A DNA stretch of 64,000 bases from Armillaria gallica (taxonomy: Eukaryota; Basidiomycota; Agaricomycetes; Agaricales; Physalacriaceae), in NCBI GenBank assembly GCA_037576215.1, contig JBANDB010000015.1, positions 1,240,001 to 1,304,000 of the forward strand. The letters run 5' to 3'. Positions 1 through 11,940 of this stretch are shown here, one piece after another (position 1 is the stretch's first letter; every line of letters begins with the position of its first letter). Under the pieces are notes generated by a model. That model was not told the DNA's origin, did no database searches, and was given only the letters and a program-made list of their open reading frames with translations. A program made the translations under genes and the position numbers.

Positions 1-2
1 AC

Positions 3-2595
3 GAAGAGAAGGCTGCCTTCCGAACGAACCGAGGGCTCTTCGAGCCGACTGTTATGTTTTTCGGGCTCACGAACTCGCCCGCAACATTCCAGTGGATGAT
101 GAATGACATTTTCAAAGACCTTATTGCTGAAGGCAAGGTCACCATCTACCTGGACGACATCCTGATCTTCTCCAAGGACTTGGGGGAGCACCGACAGATT
201 GTAAAGCGCGTCCTTCAACAGCTACGTGAGAACAAACTCTTCCTCAAGGCAGAGAAGTGCAAATTCGAGGTCCTCGAGACTGAGTACCTCAGTGTCATTA
301 TCAGCCAGGACTCCATCCAAATGGACCCTGTCAAGATCACAGGAATCGCGGAATGGCCGATGCCACGATGAAAGAAGGAACTCCAGTCGTTTCTGGGGTT
401 TACGAACTTCTACCGGAAGTTCATCAAGATGTACTCCAAGGTCGTTAAGCCGCTGACACAGCTCACGGGTAATGCGGAGTGGAAATGGACGGAGGCACAG
501 GACAAGGCCTTCCAAGAATTGAAGCGAAGAATGGCCAAGGACGTCATCCTGGCCATCCCAAACGATGATGACCCGTTCCGAGTCGAAGCCGATGCCAGCG
601 AAGGCGCTGTCAGCGCTGTCCTCAGTCAGCAACAGAATGGAGTGTGGTGCCCAGTGGCTTTCATGTCAAAGTCACTCAGCGTCACAGAAAGGAACTACGA
701 AATCTATGACAAGGAGCTGCTAGCAATCATGCTGGTGCTCTCCGAATGGTGCCATTACCTCATGGGTGCTGCACAAGACGTAGAAATCTGGACGGATCAT
801 CAGAACCTCCAGTATTTCTGACTCCCACAGAAGTTGAACCAACGACAGGCACGGTGGGTTACAGAGCTGGTGGAATACCACTTCAAGCTCTTCCATAAAC
901 CCGGTGCTCAGAATGTGAAAGCCGATCTGCTTTCCCAACGAAGCAACCCGACAAGAAGAGTTGTGGGACGAAGGTATCGCCACGTCCCTCAACCACGAAA
1001 GAGGAATATCCCAAAAGGAAGGGATCCTCTATTATGACAACTAAATCTACGTGCCAAGAAAGCACGCCCTCTGAGGAGAGATCATCTCCCAGTACCACGA
1101 CCACATCACCGCTGGGCACCCAGGAATCGAGAAGACGAAGGAGCTAGTGCTCCGCGATTACTGGTAGCCAAAAATGAAGAAGGACATTGAAGCCTATGTC
1201 AAAGGCTGTGAAACTTGCCGATGAACGAAGTCGAGCACTGCCGCCAAAGCTGCACCACTCCATCCGAATGCAGTACGAGTTGGACCATGGACACACATAT
1301 CCATCGACATGGTCACTGGTCTCCCCAACTCGAACGGACACGACGCGATCCTCATGATCATCGACCGATTCTTGAAGGCCATCATTCCAGTCGCCTGCAA
1401 CACCGAGTTGTCAGCAGAGGGATGGGCCCAAATTCTCTGAGACCACGTCTACATGCGCCACGGTATGCCACAGGTAGTCATATCCGACCGAGGCCCACAA
1501 TTTGTCTCAAAGTTCATGAAGGAGTTGTACCGAATGCTCGATATCACACCCAACGTGTCCACAGCATTCCACCCACAGACGGAGGGACAGACAGAGCGAG
1601 TCAACCAAGAAGTGGAGAAATATCTCCGCATCTTCATTAACCACAGACAGACCGACTGGAGCGACTGGCTCCCGCTCGCTGAGTTCACGCACAACAATCG
1701 CATTCACAGCACGACTGGCAAGAGTCCCTTCATGGTACTCTATGGCCGAAACCCTCGAATCCTCCCCAACTCACAATGATCCTCCACTATATCGAACCCT
1801 GCCACCAAAGACTTCGTCAAGAAGATGACCACAGTCCATGCCGAAACCCAGAAGGCGCTTGAAGAAGCTGCCGGAAGAATGAAGACCCAGTATGACAAGA
1901 AGAAGCGCGCCGCTCACCCATACCAAGTAGGCGACTGCGTGTGGCTTGATGCCACAAACCTTCACTTACTGCGACCAAAGAAGAAGCTCAATGACAAGTG
2001 AGTCGGGCCCTTCTTGATCCTCGAAAAGACCGGCGCTAGTGCATACAAACTCAAGCTACCACCACACTGGAAGATTCACCCGCGCTTCAACGAGAAGCTG
2101 CTGACCCTGTACATACCGCCGGCATTCCCTAATCAGGAACTGCCGCCTCCACCTCCACCTGACCTCATCGAAGATGAGGAAGAATATGAAATCGAAGAAG
2201 TCCTCGACTCCCAAACTTGACCAATCCGAGGGAGACGAGGAAAGAAGTCACGACAAGCCACTGACTACTTCGTCAAGTGGAAAGGATGGACGCAGGAGCA
2301 CAACTCCTGGGTCAGAGACAACGAAATGGGCAACACGCAGGAAGCGATCAAAGAGTATGAAGACAAGGCTAGCCACGCATGCCGAGTCAACATACCCGAA
2401 ATCATAACCAAAGAAAACAAGCACGTCATTCAGATCAACGACTGCAAGTTTGAAGATGGAGTGATCTCCTACCTTGCACAGCGACAAGACGGAAAGGAAC
2501 GATGGGTTGAGGAGCCAGACCAAGAGGTATGGCAGCACCTCATCGATGATTATTGGAATTCGACACGGAGCAACTCGGAAAACAACGAGCCTTAA
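3..2595 (+). pseudogene. Gypsy pol polyprotein (RT-RNase H-integrase-chromodomain), 5' truncated by window, inactivated
   Basis: Pol copies the element RNA into DNA and integrates it. Visible in order: RT palm with YLDD at 147-158; RNase H (VEADAS, then WTDHQNL) to about 930; integrase zinc finger (HDHITAGH, then CETC) around 1100-1220; integrase core with the D in ISIDMVTG, the D in SDRGPQF and the E in GQTERVN; and a chromodomain (YFVKWKGW) near 2265-2300. Coding is in frame 3 up to about 940 and in frame 1 from about 955. The RNase H-integrase linker there is much shorter than usual, which suggests a deletion. In-frame stops: TGA at 369, 819, 1072, 1222, 1438, 1777, 1999 and 2218, TAA at 1042, TAG at 1165. 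Most TGAs sit where CGA (Arg) is expected, so CpG deamination is the likely cause. The natural stop is TAA at 2593. Confidence 0.93.
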
Positions 2596-2618
2596 TGGCA
2601 GTCGGGATGCCTTCCTTT

Positions 2619-2631
2619 AACGAGGGGGTAA
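2619..2631 (+). other. Polypurine tract of the Gypsy element
   Basis: A purine-rich stretch containing GAGGGGG lies directly before the LTR, 24 bp after the pol stop. In LTR elements this site primes plus-strand DNA synthesis. Identified by position and composition only. Confidence 0.7.
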
Positions 2632-3019
2632 TGTTATGATTTTTCCATTTTTCTTATCTTATCTCGGCACCTCGGCACCTCAATCGACCACACGACACCC
2701 AGCTCTTATCCATGCTTTAGACGCATGACAGCTCGACTGCCTGGATACTGACAGGTCTCCTGACGTTTATCGTCCGACAACTGCACGACTGAACTATTAT
2801 TAGAAATGAACCAAACAATATATAAGTAGCATAGCTCTCAGCCATGTACCCTAGCTTTGAGCTAAGTTAATACATACCAGACTTATCTCTCTCCTTCTTG
2901 CTATGCGTTATCCGCTTCGCACTCAGAGGTCTGCAAGTATTGCCGCTATCAGGATACAACCCGAACGCGAGGGTATCTTGATCAGTGCTTGCTTGTTCCA
3001 CCCGAGTCCAGGCATAACA
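2632..3019 (+). repeat. 3' LTR of the Gypsy element (388 bp)
   Basis: The LTR starts with TGTTATG and ends with CATAACA, a perfect 7-bp terminal inverted repeat of the TG...CA type. It directly follows the polypurine tract. It contains a TATA box about 190 bp in. The length of 388 bp is normal for fungal Gypsy elements. The 5' LTR is outside the window, so the ends are inferred from the inverted repeat. Confidence 0.85.
2819..2825 (+). promoter_or_regulatory. TATA box of the LTR promoter
   Basis: TATATAA lies inside the LTR. In LTR elements U3 carries the Pol II promoter, so transcription would be expected to start some 25-35 bp downstream, near 2850, defining the U3/R border. No transcript data are available. 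Confidence 0.55.
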
Positions 3020-4110
3020 CCATACCTGGGTCCAAATGCACAAACCCCAAGTAGAAACAAGCTCTGCTGTTGCAATAAGTAGACGTGTTGGGTTCTCCAT
3101 GTCTCGATGGTCCAGTGCTGGCACAGATCTGTCTCCCACAGTTATGGAGAGACGAGTCAAAATTCAATGAGTTTTGATAGGATTGCACTCGAATGTCATA
3201 ATAAACATGTTTCTCTGGAAAACAGACTGCTGATGGAAAAACAGCCGGACATTGATTGCCATGATACGACTCGGAGATGGAAGGAATAATGCTGGGCTAC
3301 AACTCTGCTTGTCCTAGTCTGCCTGAGATAGGTGTGTTTCCATGATGAGGGAGACTGGTTTTTAGCAGTAATGATGCATCATGCCAGATTGGTCTACCCT
3401 AGATTGGTGGATGAAGTCTTGGTTGCCTCATCAGCCACAAATATGACAGGTTTGGCCGCTGGCTTGGCACTGATATACTGCAGGATTTGTTGTCCTGCAG
3501 ATTTATTATCTCCCATCTTGTATGTCCATCAAGTCATTTAAATAAGCTGCCAAGCTCAAGCATAAGAAGTCTCAGATCTTCACAGAGAAATATATCCTCC
3601 AAACCGCATGTTTTCAGTAAAGCATTTGTAGGCACGGCTTGAAGTGAAAGATATGAAATGTTGCTGTGCACAAAACATGAGAGGATCAGAAAACATGACA
3701 CATCATGCTTAGTCATCCCTTTTCAACAAGACTTCCTTCTTGCCAGCTCATCATTAGTGCCACCACCATACGCATCTACACTCCATGCCGGTCTTAGCTC
3801 TTGGCTATATCTCTTGGGTTTCTTAGATCTACTGCGGCAAGACAGCGAGCAGGAAAAGTCAGTACCAAATGGACAGTGATTTGGCTCGAGATGTGCACGT
3901 ATGTACATCTATGTGTTTAATTTCCTGTGTTGAGATCTCCAAATCTTGTGGATCCAGATGTATTCTGGGGGTTCTTTTTACATGAGTCCTTACTTCTTGG
4001 ATGTCAATGACTGGTAAATCCATACCAGTGGCTCTCTGTACCATGAGGCACGATTTAATTGGGTTATGAGGCGCTTGGTTTTCCAGTTGAGGTGCTTTTT
4101 GCTCGGGGTA
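3020..4110. other. Intergenic, no recognisable feature
   Basis: CpG-poor sequence with no conserved coding frame, splice-site pattern or repeat that I can match elsewhere in the window. Open frames here are short and unsupported. Confidence 0.5.
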
Positions 4111-5250
4111 TGTGCACCTCAAGAGAACACGGAAAATATGTTTGTCTCTGCCAAATGAGAGCACATATACATCCCACCAGCTGCAGGCTCCTGCTTTATC
4201 TCTGCCACCTCTTTTATGGACCCACATGCACCCTCATGTTCCGTGTTTCAGATCTCTCTTTCTAATCTCATCTACAGTCTCACAACCCGACGTGGCAGAT
4301 GAACTTGATCCTTGGTTTTAATTTTGAATAAAAAGTATCCATCTTTGAGAAACATCATTGTATACTATGAGGCGGGGTTTTAAGTCTACCTGGAACTGGC
4401 ATCCCACGTTTGCTGTGATCCCAGGTGAATGAACAGTATCCTGCACAAGCTAGTGTCGACTGTCATTGGATCTTTGAAAGGATGACATTTGATAATGCAC
4501 GCATTATAGTCCAGACACTCTCGTTCTTTAGGTACGAGTTTCTTGTCTAGGATTTCTGTGATGGCACCGTCTGATCAAGTTACTGGTGGGAGTGTCCCAT
4601 TGCGAGACCCAGCTCATTTGTGTTAGACATGAGAACCATGGACCCATAAGCACCCTCGTTCCATGTTTCAGATTTGTATGTACAATCTCATCTAATATGA
4701 ACTGTTGTAGATCATGGAACAGAAGAACTGGTGGGGCAGTTGAACTCGATTCTGATGAATAATGCAGAAAAACTGGCAGGCACGTTCTCACCAATGCTTG
4801 GTTCAAGAGACACACTTCTGGACATATCGTGGTGCAAGCAACAATTCCTAGATATTTGAGAGGACATTTGGTTCGGACATCTGTTGGTACACATGTCAAG
4901 AGCGAGAATCCATAGGCACTCTCATTCAGTTACTTACCTTGAAGGAAAGGTGGATTGACACCTTCTCAGTCTGCCAAGGATTCGGTGCCTTTCCCAAATG
5001 TGTACGTTGTTTCCCTGTCAAGGGCACCACGTAAAAGCTTAGTCTCACTCTTTTGTCTAGTGTGGAAAACTACTTGCATCCCACTTTATGTCAGCCTCAG
5101 ACATGAAAAACATGGACCCATAACATCACATTCCATGTTTCAGATCTTTCTTTCTGATCTCATCTAATATACAGAAAAACCAGCGGGTTGAACTCCATCC
5201 CAATTTGGTACATGAGAAACATGTCTCCCGTTCATCTCGAGAGGAAGAAC
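4110..5250. repeat. Degenerate tandem array, about 420-480 bp unit
   Basis: A segment reading roughly catggacccata, then ttccatgtttcagat, then ctcatctaatat recurs near 4215, 4636 and 5113. The spacings are about 420 and 477 bp. A CpG-richer relative (gtttcagatctttgt) sits near 49510-49560. Two units also share gttgaactc followed by a short conserved stretch. The units resemble exon-intron pieces because the shared block contains a splice acceptor-like pyrimidine-CAG, but no product is recognisable. Confidence 0.5.
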
Positions 5251-5780
5251 GTGAACCTATAAACAGGTACATCCCAGGTCTGAATACTAAATCTCAATAG
5301 AATTAATATCCAGTCTAGCCCCACTCCATATGGACTGGGATATACGAGCACCTTCTCACCAGTGAAATGTTTTCGAGCTCTGGACTCGGCACCTTTTCCA
5401 ACATGTCCTATACAGATTGAAGCGCAGTACATATAGCATTAGCCTGTGCTTCTTGATGCCAGGTGAACAGCAGAGCAACGTCTGTTTCCCCACATCCAAG
5501 CCGACTCGCCACTGTGGGGGGACAATGTTCAGCTGGAGGGGTGGATGTCTGAATCGGAGGATCTGCAACAGTGACATGTGATCGGGAGAGGTAGACCTAT
5601 GAGCGTCAACTAGAGGTGTATTCGACGCAATACTGTTCTGGGTTAGTGTGTGGGTACAGTGCCTTCATGAAGAGAATTAGCTTACTTGTACCCAAGTCAA
5701 GATACAAAATCTAGATGGGACCAAAGGTTTAGTGTACTTGCAGAGGAGTGCGTATGATATTTGTAGATCCCATATGATAT
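5250..5780. repeat. Repeated 3' flank of transporter module (copy 1)
   Basis: This block matches about 21870-22245 and about 50250-50640 almost collinearly. Shared landmarks are cagcagagcaacgtctg, gatcgggagagg and gagcgtcaact, followed by agaattag...ttacttgta and agatgggacc. In all three places it precedes a GPR1-like remnant on the minus strand, so it is part of the same duplicated block. No coding signal recognised. Confidence 0.65.
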
Positions 5781-5784
5781 TGTA

Positions 5785-6420
5785 CTACTGTATTATAATT
5801 GTAGCACTTTTTATCATTGTAAAAATGATGATTAGAATTAAGGATGCATGGAATGGATGACATGTCGCAATAGGACAAGAATTAATGATGAGAAAGGGTA
5901 CAACGAATGGAGGTTTGATAAAATTAAAGAAGTAGAATGTGTGGATTGAGAGTGCAGCAACTGCTTTGGCCTCTGATGCAAAAAACTTGGAGAGGCTGAC
6001 ACAGTATGCAATGAAGGCAGCGATGATGCCGAATGCACCTCCTGAGTTGGCAAGACTGGGAAGGTGTGAGCTGATGGAGAGAAGGAGGAGAGGAGATATA
6101 CTTGGTGCAGATGGTAGCCTTGCAAATGGTGTGGACAACTCTGAACAGGCAAGAAGCATAGATGTGACAGAAGGACAACTGAAGAGTGCGATAAAAGAGA
6201 GGGACTTGCGGAGCGAGGCAACCCTGCATACACTGGGGTTAGTAATGAGTGGTGAGGGGAAGTGAAGGGAGGCACAGGAGTGGGGCGGTGTGAAGGCAAG
6301 CATGTACATGGTGAGGGCAGAGGAGAGCTCGGATGCAGCAGTGCAGTATGCATCCATGGTGGCGAGCACACAATGAGGGTTATGGGATGCAGAGGTCCTA
6401 AACCCGTTGCCATCAACTGC
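5785..6420 (-). pseudogene. GPR1/FUN34/YaaH-type transporter remnant, copy 1 (C-terminal half)
   Basis: Members of this family are six-helix plasma-membrane acetate/ammonia transporters such as yeast Ady2. Read on the minus strand, one exon gives SLRKSLSFIALF, matching the family segment before the last two helices. The final exon, ending at a CCCAG acceptor at 6056-6060, gives GGAFGIIAAFIAY, the hallmark last helix of fungal members. An intron between the preceding exons ends with a good branch site (TTACTAAC) and CAG. The expected end LPIGAF-stop is altered to LSIHTFYF, so the natural stop is lost and the frame runs on to 5785. I treat it as decayed because the N-terminal half is not recognisable in frame. 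The family call rests on motif memory, not on a search. Confidence 0.6.
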
Positions 6421-7560
6421 TCACCTAAATCCGAGTTGTGTCTCCTCCCACCTAGTTAAGAATGGAAAACATCCATACCCCTCTGCATCTCTATCCAGCC
6501 TAATAATAGCCACATCTGTCCCATAGCCACTTCCCTTGGCATGCACACACCCTCCTGTCTCTTCCGCTTGTCATTGCCTGTTCCTATGCTTGTCTGTTCT
6601 ACACAAGCCCGAGTCAATCACGAAAGCACCGAGGGTAGTAAGTCCACATACCCTAGCGAGCCCATCTCAAATCCTGCCTGAGATCCTACTTCAGCCTGTC
6701 GAATCAAGCTCCCATCACTTATCGATGCTGCAACACATGTGAACCCTCCCTCTAAAAAGACGGTGTGAGTGGAGGTCAAGGTAGGGGCAATGTCACGTAC
6801 CGTTGGCAATGCAGAGTGCAACAATCAAGATGGGAACTGATCAACATGAGCAAGGCCAAATCATTCAAAAAGCAATACATGTACTTCCGCCCATACATCT
6901 AGCACTCCCTCAAGAATATCGTCCATCATCCCTCCCTTGGAATCCTGACAGCGGTGGCCAGGAGATTCATTAGCCCTCGTTTAAGTCAGTCTGAAAAATG
7001 GCTTACCGAGCCTAACAAGCCTGCTCCCAGTGATCTCTTCAATTTGTGTACGTCTGTTGCCATCCGACAGAACTCATTATTATCGTCAGTGTGCGGGGCC
7101 ACTCTGATGAGCGCTGCATTGGTCAAACATGCAAAAACAGAGAACAAGTCATGTACCATTGCGTATGCTCCGTGAATGGACTGGTCAGCAGCACGTTGCA
7201 GGGTGAGCTTAGAACAAGAGTCAATGCATACTCCCTTACCTGGTAATCAAATCATACTGCTGCAAATCCTGTTAGTAAAGGCTGTCAATGCCAAGATGTA
7301 AAATGCCTACCTTTCTTGATCTTTCTCGCCTATTTCATACATTGTCAGGACACACAATGGCAGACATACAGCTGAAAGAAGGAAATAAGAAAGAGATAAG
7401 GAAAATTGAATCAGAACTGAGCTCACTGTCAAGCTCAACGACGAGACACCAATCGACATGGCAGTCAAGAAGTAAATATTTGATTACCAAAAAGTCGCCC
7501 AAACAAGCTACTTTTCAGTCATGAGACCACGACATGTCCAAAGATGCCAAGTCCAATTCT
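6420..7560 (-). repeat. 5' part of transporter module, copy 1 (unrecognised exons)
   Basis: Several exon-like pieces read on the minus strand are conserved in order in copies near 22880-24000, 44950-45700, 51250-52440, 56420-57180 and 59100-60300. Examples are a block beginning MVHDLFSVFA and continuing MATDVHKLKR, ending at a GT donor after LGS, and a block ending in an aspartate-rich stretch before GTGAGC. Branch site plus acceptor (TTTACTAAC then TTGCAG) support the minus strand. They lie upstream of the GPR1-like exons and may be the 5' exons of the same gene or of a fused unit. I do not recognise a product. Confidence 0.45.
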
Positions 7561-8332
7561 TGCTCATTCTATGTTCAAATTCACATTGAGGCTCAGACTC
7601 TGAATACTTCCTACGAGAGTGATGTATTGTCGTGAGCATTGCCTTTGCTCAGTTTGCCCTATGAACTACTCCAAAACATTATTGCATACTACTTCTGACT
7701 TTACAAGCTCCTTTGTCTCACTGTTGGCTTGAATACCCTATGACATTAATTCCATACAGTTGGTCATATATGTGACCAGAAGATTCTTGGTTCTGAGCAG
7801 ACAATGAGCTGCACACTACTGTCCTCTTAGCTCTCATCCTTCCCTTAAGCTACCTTGACTGGGATGTCTTCTGATGTCTCCCTAACCAACAACTTGCAAG
7901 CTACATCTTAATGTCGGGGTTGCATTCTGAACAAAGTGCCTGGCTGAATGGGGTATGGATCAGGGTGGTGATGTAGAAAACATACCCTGCATGGGTTCAA
8001 GGAAAGGCTACCGTGGAACTCTATCTAAAACTGCTTTTGCATTGTTGTTTAACTTGCAGACATGCAAGTACTGGTGGTAAGTTCAGTCAAATGTCAAAGA
8101 GAGTCTACTACCGTAACTTATTGGCTTATAGTATCAACAATAGGCTGCTGTTCCTGTTTCAAAACACGTTCAAAGTAGTCCCCTTCTATAGTCCTTACAC
8201 CTATCCTAGTTTCGTAGTGCTAGATTCCGTGTCGCTTATTAATTAACTGCATCTTCTTGTGATGGCAGGTGAGGATGCAGGAATTCCTGGAACTTGGGGT
8301 GTTTTGCGATCTATCCTTATGAGCCCAAGAGA
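7560..8332. repeat. Duplicated spacer between transporter module and DUF6535 copy 1
   Basis: Collinear with about 23980-24750 (shared catgagcattgcctttgc, gttcttggttctgagcag and others) and, in part, with 52440-52705. It holds no recognisable gene. It shows that the transporter remnant and the DUF6535 gene were duplicated together as one block. Confidence 0.6.
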
Positions 8333-11143
8333 TTAACCACATTGAGAAACACCGTACCTGTGCATATTCCATTGCATTGTCTCCAGGACTATGGCACCAT
8401 CAGACAGTGCCACAAACATGAATCAAGATGGACTCACTGATGTGAATGGCCAACTTCATGCAGCCACAGCAGTTGCTCTATATAGTTGTATGCATCACAA
8501 TTATATTGTGGTAGAGACTCATTGTCGTCACTATGGCCCAGCATATTCTGCAGCTCCCCAATTACAACAATGGCCAGAACACGTTTGAGCAAGTGCCATT
8601 CGCTGAAATCCTCCCATTCACTTGAAGCCCAATGCAGCATTGTTGATGTCCACCGCACTAAGTGTGAAAGACACACTGGCCAGACATATTGCATGGCAGG
8701 ATGTCATGCCCAATCATAAAGGATACTCTCATTATGTTCTTTGATGAGAAGCAACATAACCTGGAAGAGTGAGTTGGTCGAAAAGCAGGGATATTGTTGT
8801 GGGGAGAGGGGAGTTTCATGGGATTCAGAGTCATCCATAGATAAAGCCAGAGGTAGGCTCAGAGAAGATGATATGAGATGTTCCAGAGCATGAGGGATCA
8901 CATCATTCTTTGATCTCTCTCCACCACCCATAGGTGAATGAAGGTAACACTGATAAGGAACAGAATAGATCCACAAGTCTGGAAGTGTAGCTTCCATATG
9001 AGAGCAGTATTTGTCAAGAATGATGAATATCTTCTGTGCAAGTGGTTGAAGGTCTAGGCTGACAATGACAAAAACCTTGGAGGAGAGCAAGGAGTATAAC
9101 TTATCCAGGACTGGTATGATGTCCAAGTTCTCCTGAGTGAGATTATGGATGAGAATGCTGGTGCATTCAATGATGGTAAGGGAAGTTTCAATTAGCTGCT
9201 TTCAGTTTGAGGCATGTGCTGATTTGCACAGTCTCTGCTCCATTTGGAGGATCAATGTGAGGATGATATATTGATCAAGAGCAAAGAAGCCAGTGGCAGT
9301 AGACATTGTAATGTGAAGTGACCAGTGATAAGATAAGGTGTCAAGAACGTACTGCCTCATCTCATCTGTAGGCTTGTTGATAGTAGTGACCTCCCTGCTC
9401 TCTCCTTTAGATGATGGTCTTGCAATGATTTTCATAAGTTCAAGCTCTACTTCCAAAAAACCGCTGTGGGCCAGTCAGACAAAGATGGCATTATGGACTA
9501 GCCCCTTCCACACCACTGAGTTCAAGGTGAGAGAAGAGCATTGCAGGCCTTGAAGGATTCTGAGAAAAGCAGCTACCCCCTTCTCATTCTCACCAACTAT
9601 CATGGAGAACAGTGCCATTTTTAGCTGCTTATTGCAATACTGATCTGCCATGCAATCAAGGTCGACACCAAGGAAATGCTCATGCTGAAGGAGTATACAT
9701 GCTCTATAGTAGAGCTCCAACTCTCTCTCAGCATCAGGAGATGGCACAAGTGGTTCAATGTGCTGTATATGCTGCTCCAGAGATACCACAAGAGTAGATT
9801 TATATTCATTGGGTAGCAATTTTAAAGTGGCAGAGGATATTCCAGCAATGGCCTGCAGCACACTTTGATGCACAGAGGCATTAGATGTGGAAGAGTGCAG
9901 CCATTGTAGTGATTGCATGTCTACTTCAGCAACATACTTCTGAACATGAGCATGCTCAATTTCCTTCAGAGGATGTTTTTGGCATTGGCCCACATCACTC
10001 TTGTAGTCTTGCTGGTACTTGTGCAAGTGCCAATCACTGTCATGGTGAAACATGTAGGTATACGGATAGTGTTGTATGAAGAAGATAGTACATGGGATAA
10101 GAACATCGCTGACAAATTGATACAGAGAGTGGATGTAAAGTGTTAATGGTACCTTGAATGGACAGTAGGGATAGATGAGGGGGAGGATTAGGGCAATGGT
10201 GTAGGCCATGTATGTTGCAGCACCAATGATAGATACTAGCCAGGCCACTTTCATGCCCAGAGAGAACAAGAAAACAGCAAGGCCAGCAAAAAAGAGTGCC
10301 AACAAAACATGGAGGAGGACCAGAAGCATTCCAATGATCATGGGTACTTGCCATGTCTGTAGTCCAGCGTATCGCATGTGTCAGATTCTTGCATGGTCAC
10401 ATGCGGAGCTGTTGGAGACGATGGTGACATATTGATGGAGCCATTGCTTGACCAAAATGGCAACCAGGGCAGTGATAAGACTGAGAGTCAGGCTCACAAA
10501 CCACAAGCTGTTCACCCATTCGTTGGAATGGCTCACAGAAAAGAAGTCGGTGGGGGAGGAAGGAATAGAGATTTGGGAACTGTTCGGCGCCGTGGCCTTG
10601 AGGATTTCGAGGAGAAGGATTGCAGATACCTGGTTGTAATCAGGTTGCATGCTTTGAGATGTTTGCACCACAAATGTCGTGAGTACTGTGGAGAAGAGAC
10701 CAGCCTATCATGGTATGTTAGATTTTTTAGAGTATTATTTTGAAAGGAACTGTGAGACGCACAAAAACAAGTAAAACATCAATGGTATCCTGCCACTCTG
10801 CCAACATATTGGCATCGAAATTGGCTGCTTCTTCATTGTAGATGGGCCATATTCATGCCTTGTCAGACATCTCTTGGCCATAAGGATCAGGAGGGTAACA
10901 TGCCTTATAGTCATGTGGAGCAGCACCTGATACCATTTAAAATTAAATATCATCATAGCAGAACAGTCGAAGTAAATTGAACATACTGACTCCCCATGAA
11001 TACATCTGATTCCTGTTCAGTCCAAAATATGTGCCGCTTGGAAGGAGTCTCTGAGCTCCAAGGTCAGGCATGGGAACAGGACCACCAGTTGCTGAAGGTT
11101 GGTTTTGAGGTGACTCTGCGCCATTCCCATTGTTGTCAGCCAT
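8333..11143 (-). pseudogene. DUF6535 family membrane protein, copy 1 (inactivated)
   Basis: Four exons by comparison with copies 2-4: 10987-11143 (ATG at 11141-11143), 10763-10926, 8438-10704 and 8333-8357. Introns are 60, 58 and 80 bp with GT-AG ends. The product would start MADNNGN and carry the DUF6535 core: an amphipathic start (WPIYNEEAADFD), then four membrane spans including WVNSLWFVSLTLS. Five in-frame TGAs break it, at plus positions 10853-10855, 10381-10383, 9475-9477, 9202-9204 and 8704-8706. Two of these are shared with copy 2. Frame is otherwise kept across the whole 2267-bp third exon, so decay is by point mutation. The molecular function of DUF6535 proteins is unknown. Confidence 0.85.
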
Positions 11144-11339
11144 GCTCAAAAATCGATAGAGATCAAGTTAGTCTCACTGACATCCAAAGCACAAAGGACT
11201 CACTTGGAAGAATATAGTGACTGTCAAGGACAAGAAGGCATCAAGTGCTTGCTGGTGCCTTTTGATTGAACACCGCACTGTCAAAGTGCCGTATGCTCAT
11301 GTTCATGATGCTGTTCTGGATACACATCAAAGTTCATAA

Positions 11340-11940
11340 CCAGTGACACCAACACGTAAGATTATTGTATTATAATCATAGCACAGGTCATGATTGGAAG
11401 CTATGATTGGAATTGAGGACATGTGGAATAGACAACATGTGGAATGGACAACATGTTATGATAGGTTGTGGTATTTGATGCTGAGAAAGCATACAATGAA
11501 TGAGGTATAGTAAAATCAAGGAGCTAGAATACGCTGATTGGGAGCACAATACCTCTGATGCGAGCAATTCGGTGAGGCTGACATATATGCGATGAAGGTG
11601 GTGATGATGACAAATGTGAGCACTGATTTAGCAAAACTGGGAAAGTGTGAGCTAAGGGAGAGAAGGAGAGAAGAGGTATTTGGTGCAGATGGTGGAACGA
11701 GGTGATGCTGCGTACACCGGGGTTAGCGATAAGCAGTGAGGCAAATGGATGGAATGAACAAGAATAGAACTGTGACGATCATCCATGTAGAGGCACACGG
11801 CTGCATCAGTGCCATATGCGTCCTGTATGTATGCTGCATCTCACATCCAAGGTCTGAAAAGTGAGCACTCCCTCCCTCCGAGTTGCGTCTCCCTAATGAG
11901 CACTCCTAGCTAAGAATAGAAGACACTTGTACCAGCAGTC
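11340..11940 (-). pseudogene. GPR1-like transporter remnant, copy 2 (heavily deleted)
   Basis: Directly upstream of DUF6535 copy 1. The last-exon region (about 11545-11640) aligns to the other remnants (cctctgatgcgagcaa, gaggctgaca, cgatgaagg) but is shortened, and the preceding exon is largely gone. After about 11700 the sequence jumps to the 5' flank common to the other copies (catctcacatccaagg). No open frame is left. Confidence 0.5.

Larger units (their letters stand above)
1..3019 (+). mobile_element. Ty3/Gypsy (chromovirus-type) LTR retrotransposon, 3' part
   Basis: The window opens inside reverse transcriptase and continues through RNase H, integrase and a chromodomain to a polypurine tract and a 3' LTR. 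This order (RT-RH-INT-chromodomain-LTR) defines Ty3/Gypsy chromoviruses. The 5' LTR, gag, protease and start of RT lie outside the window. The element is dead: pol has ten in-frame stops and one frame change. The target-site duplication cannot be confirmed without the 5' end; the bases after the LTR are ccata. Confidence 0.95.

Noticed and set aside
3013..3201. LTR end further right, at tcataataaaca near 3196-3207
   Set aside because: Only imperfect match to the inverted TGTTATGA start; CATAACA at 3013-3019 matches perfectly.
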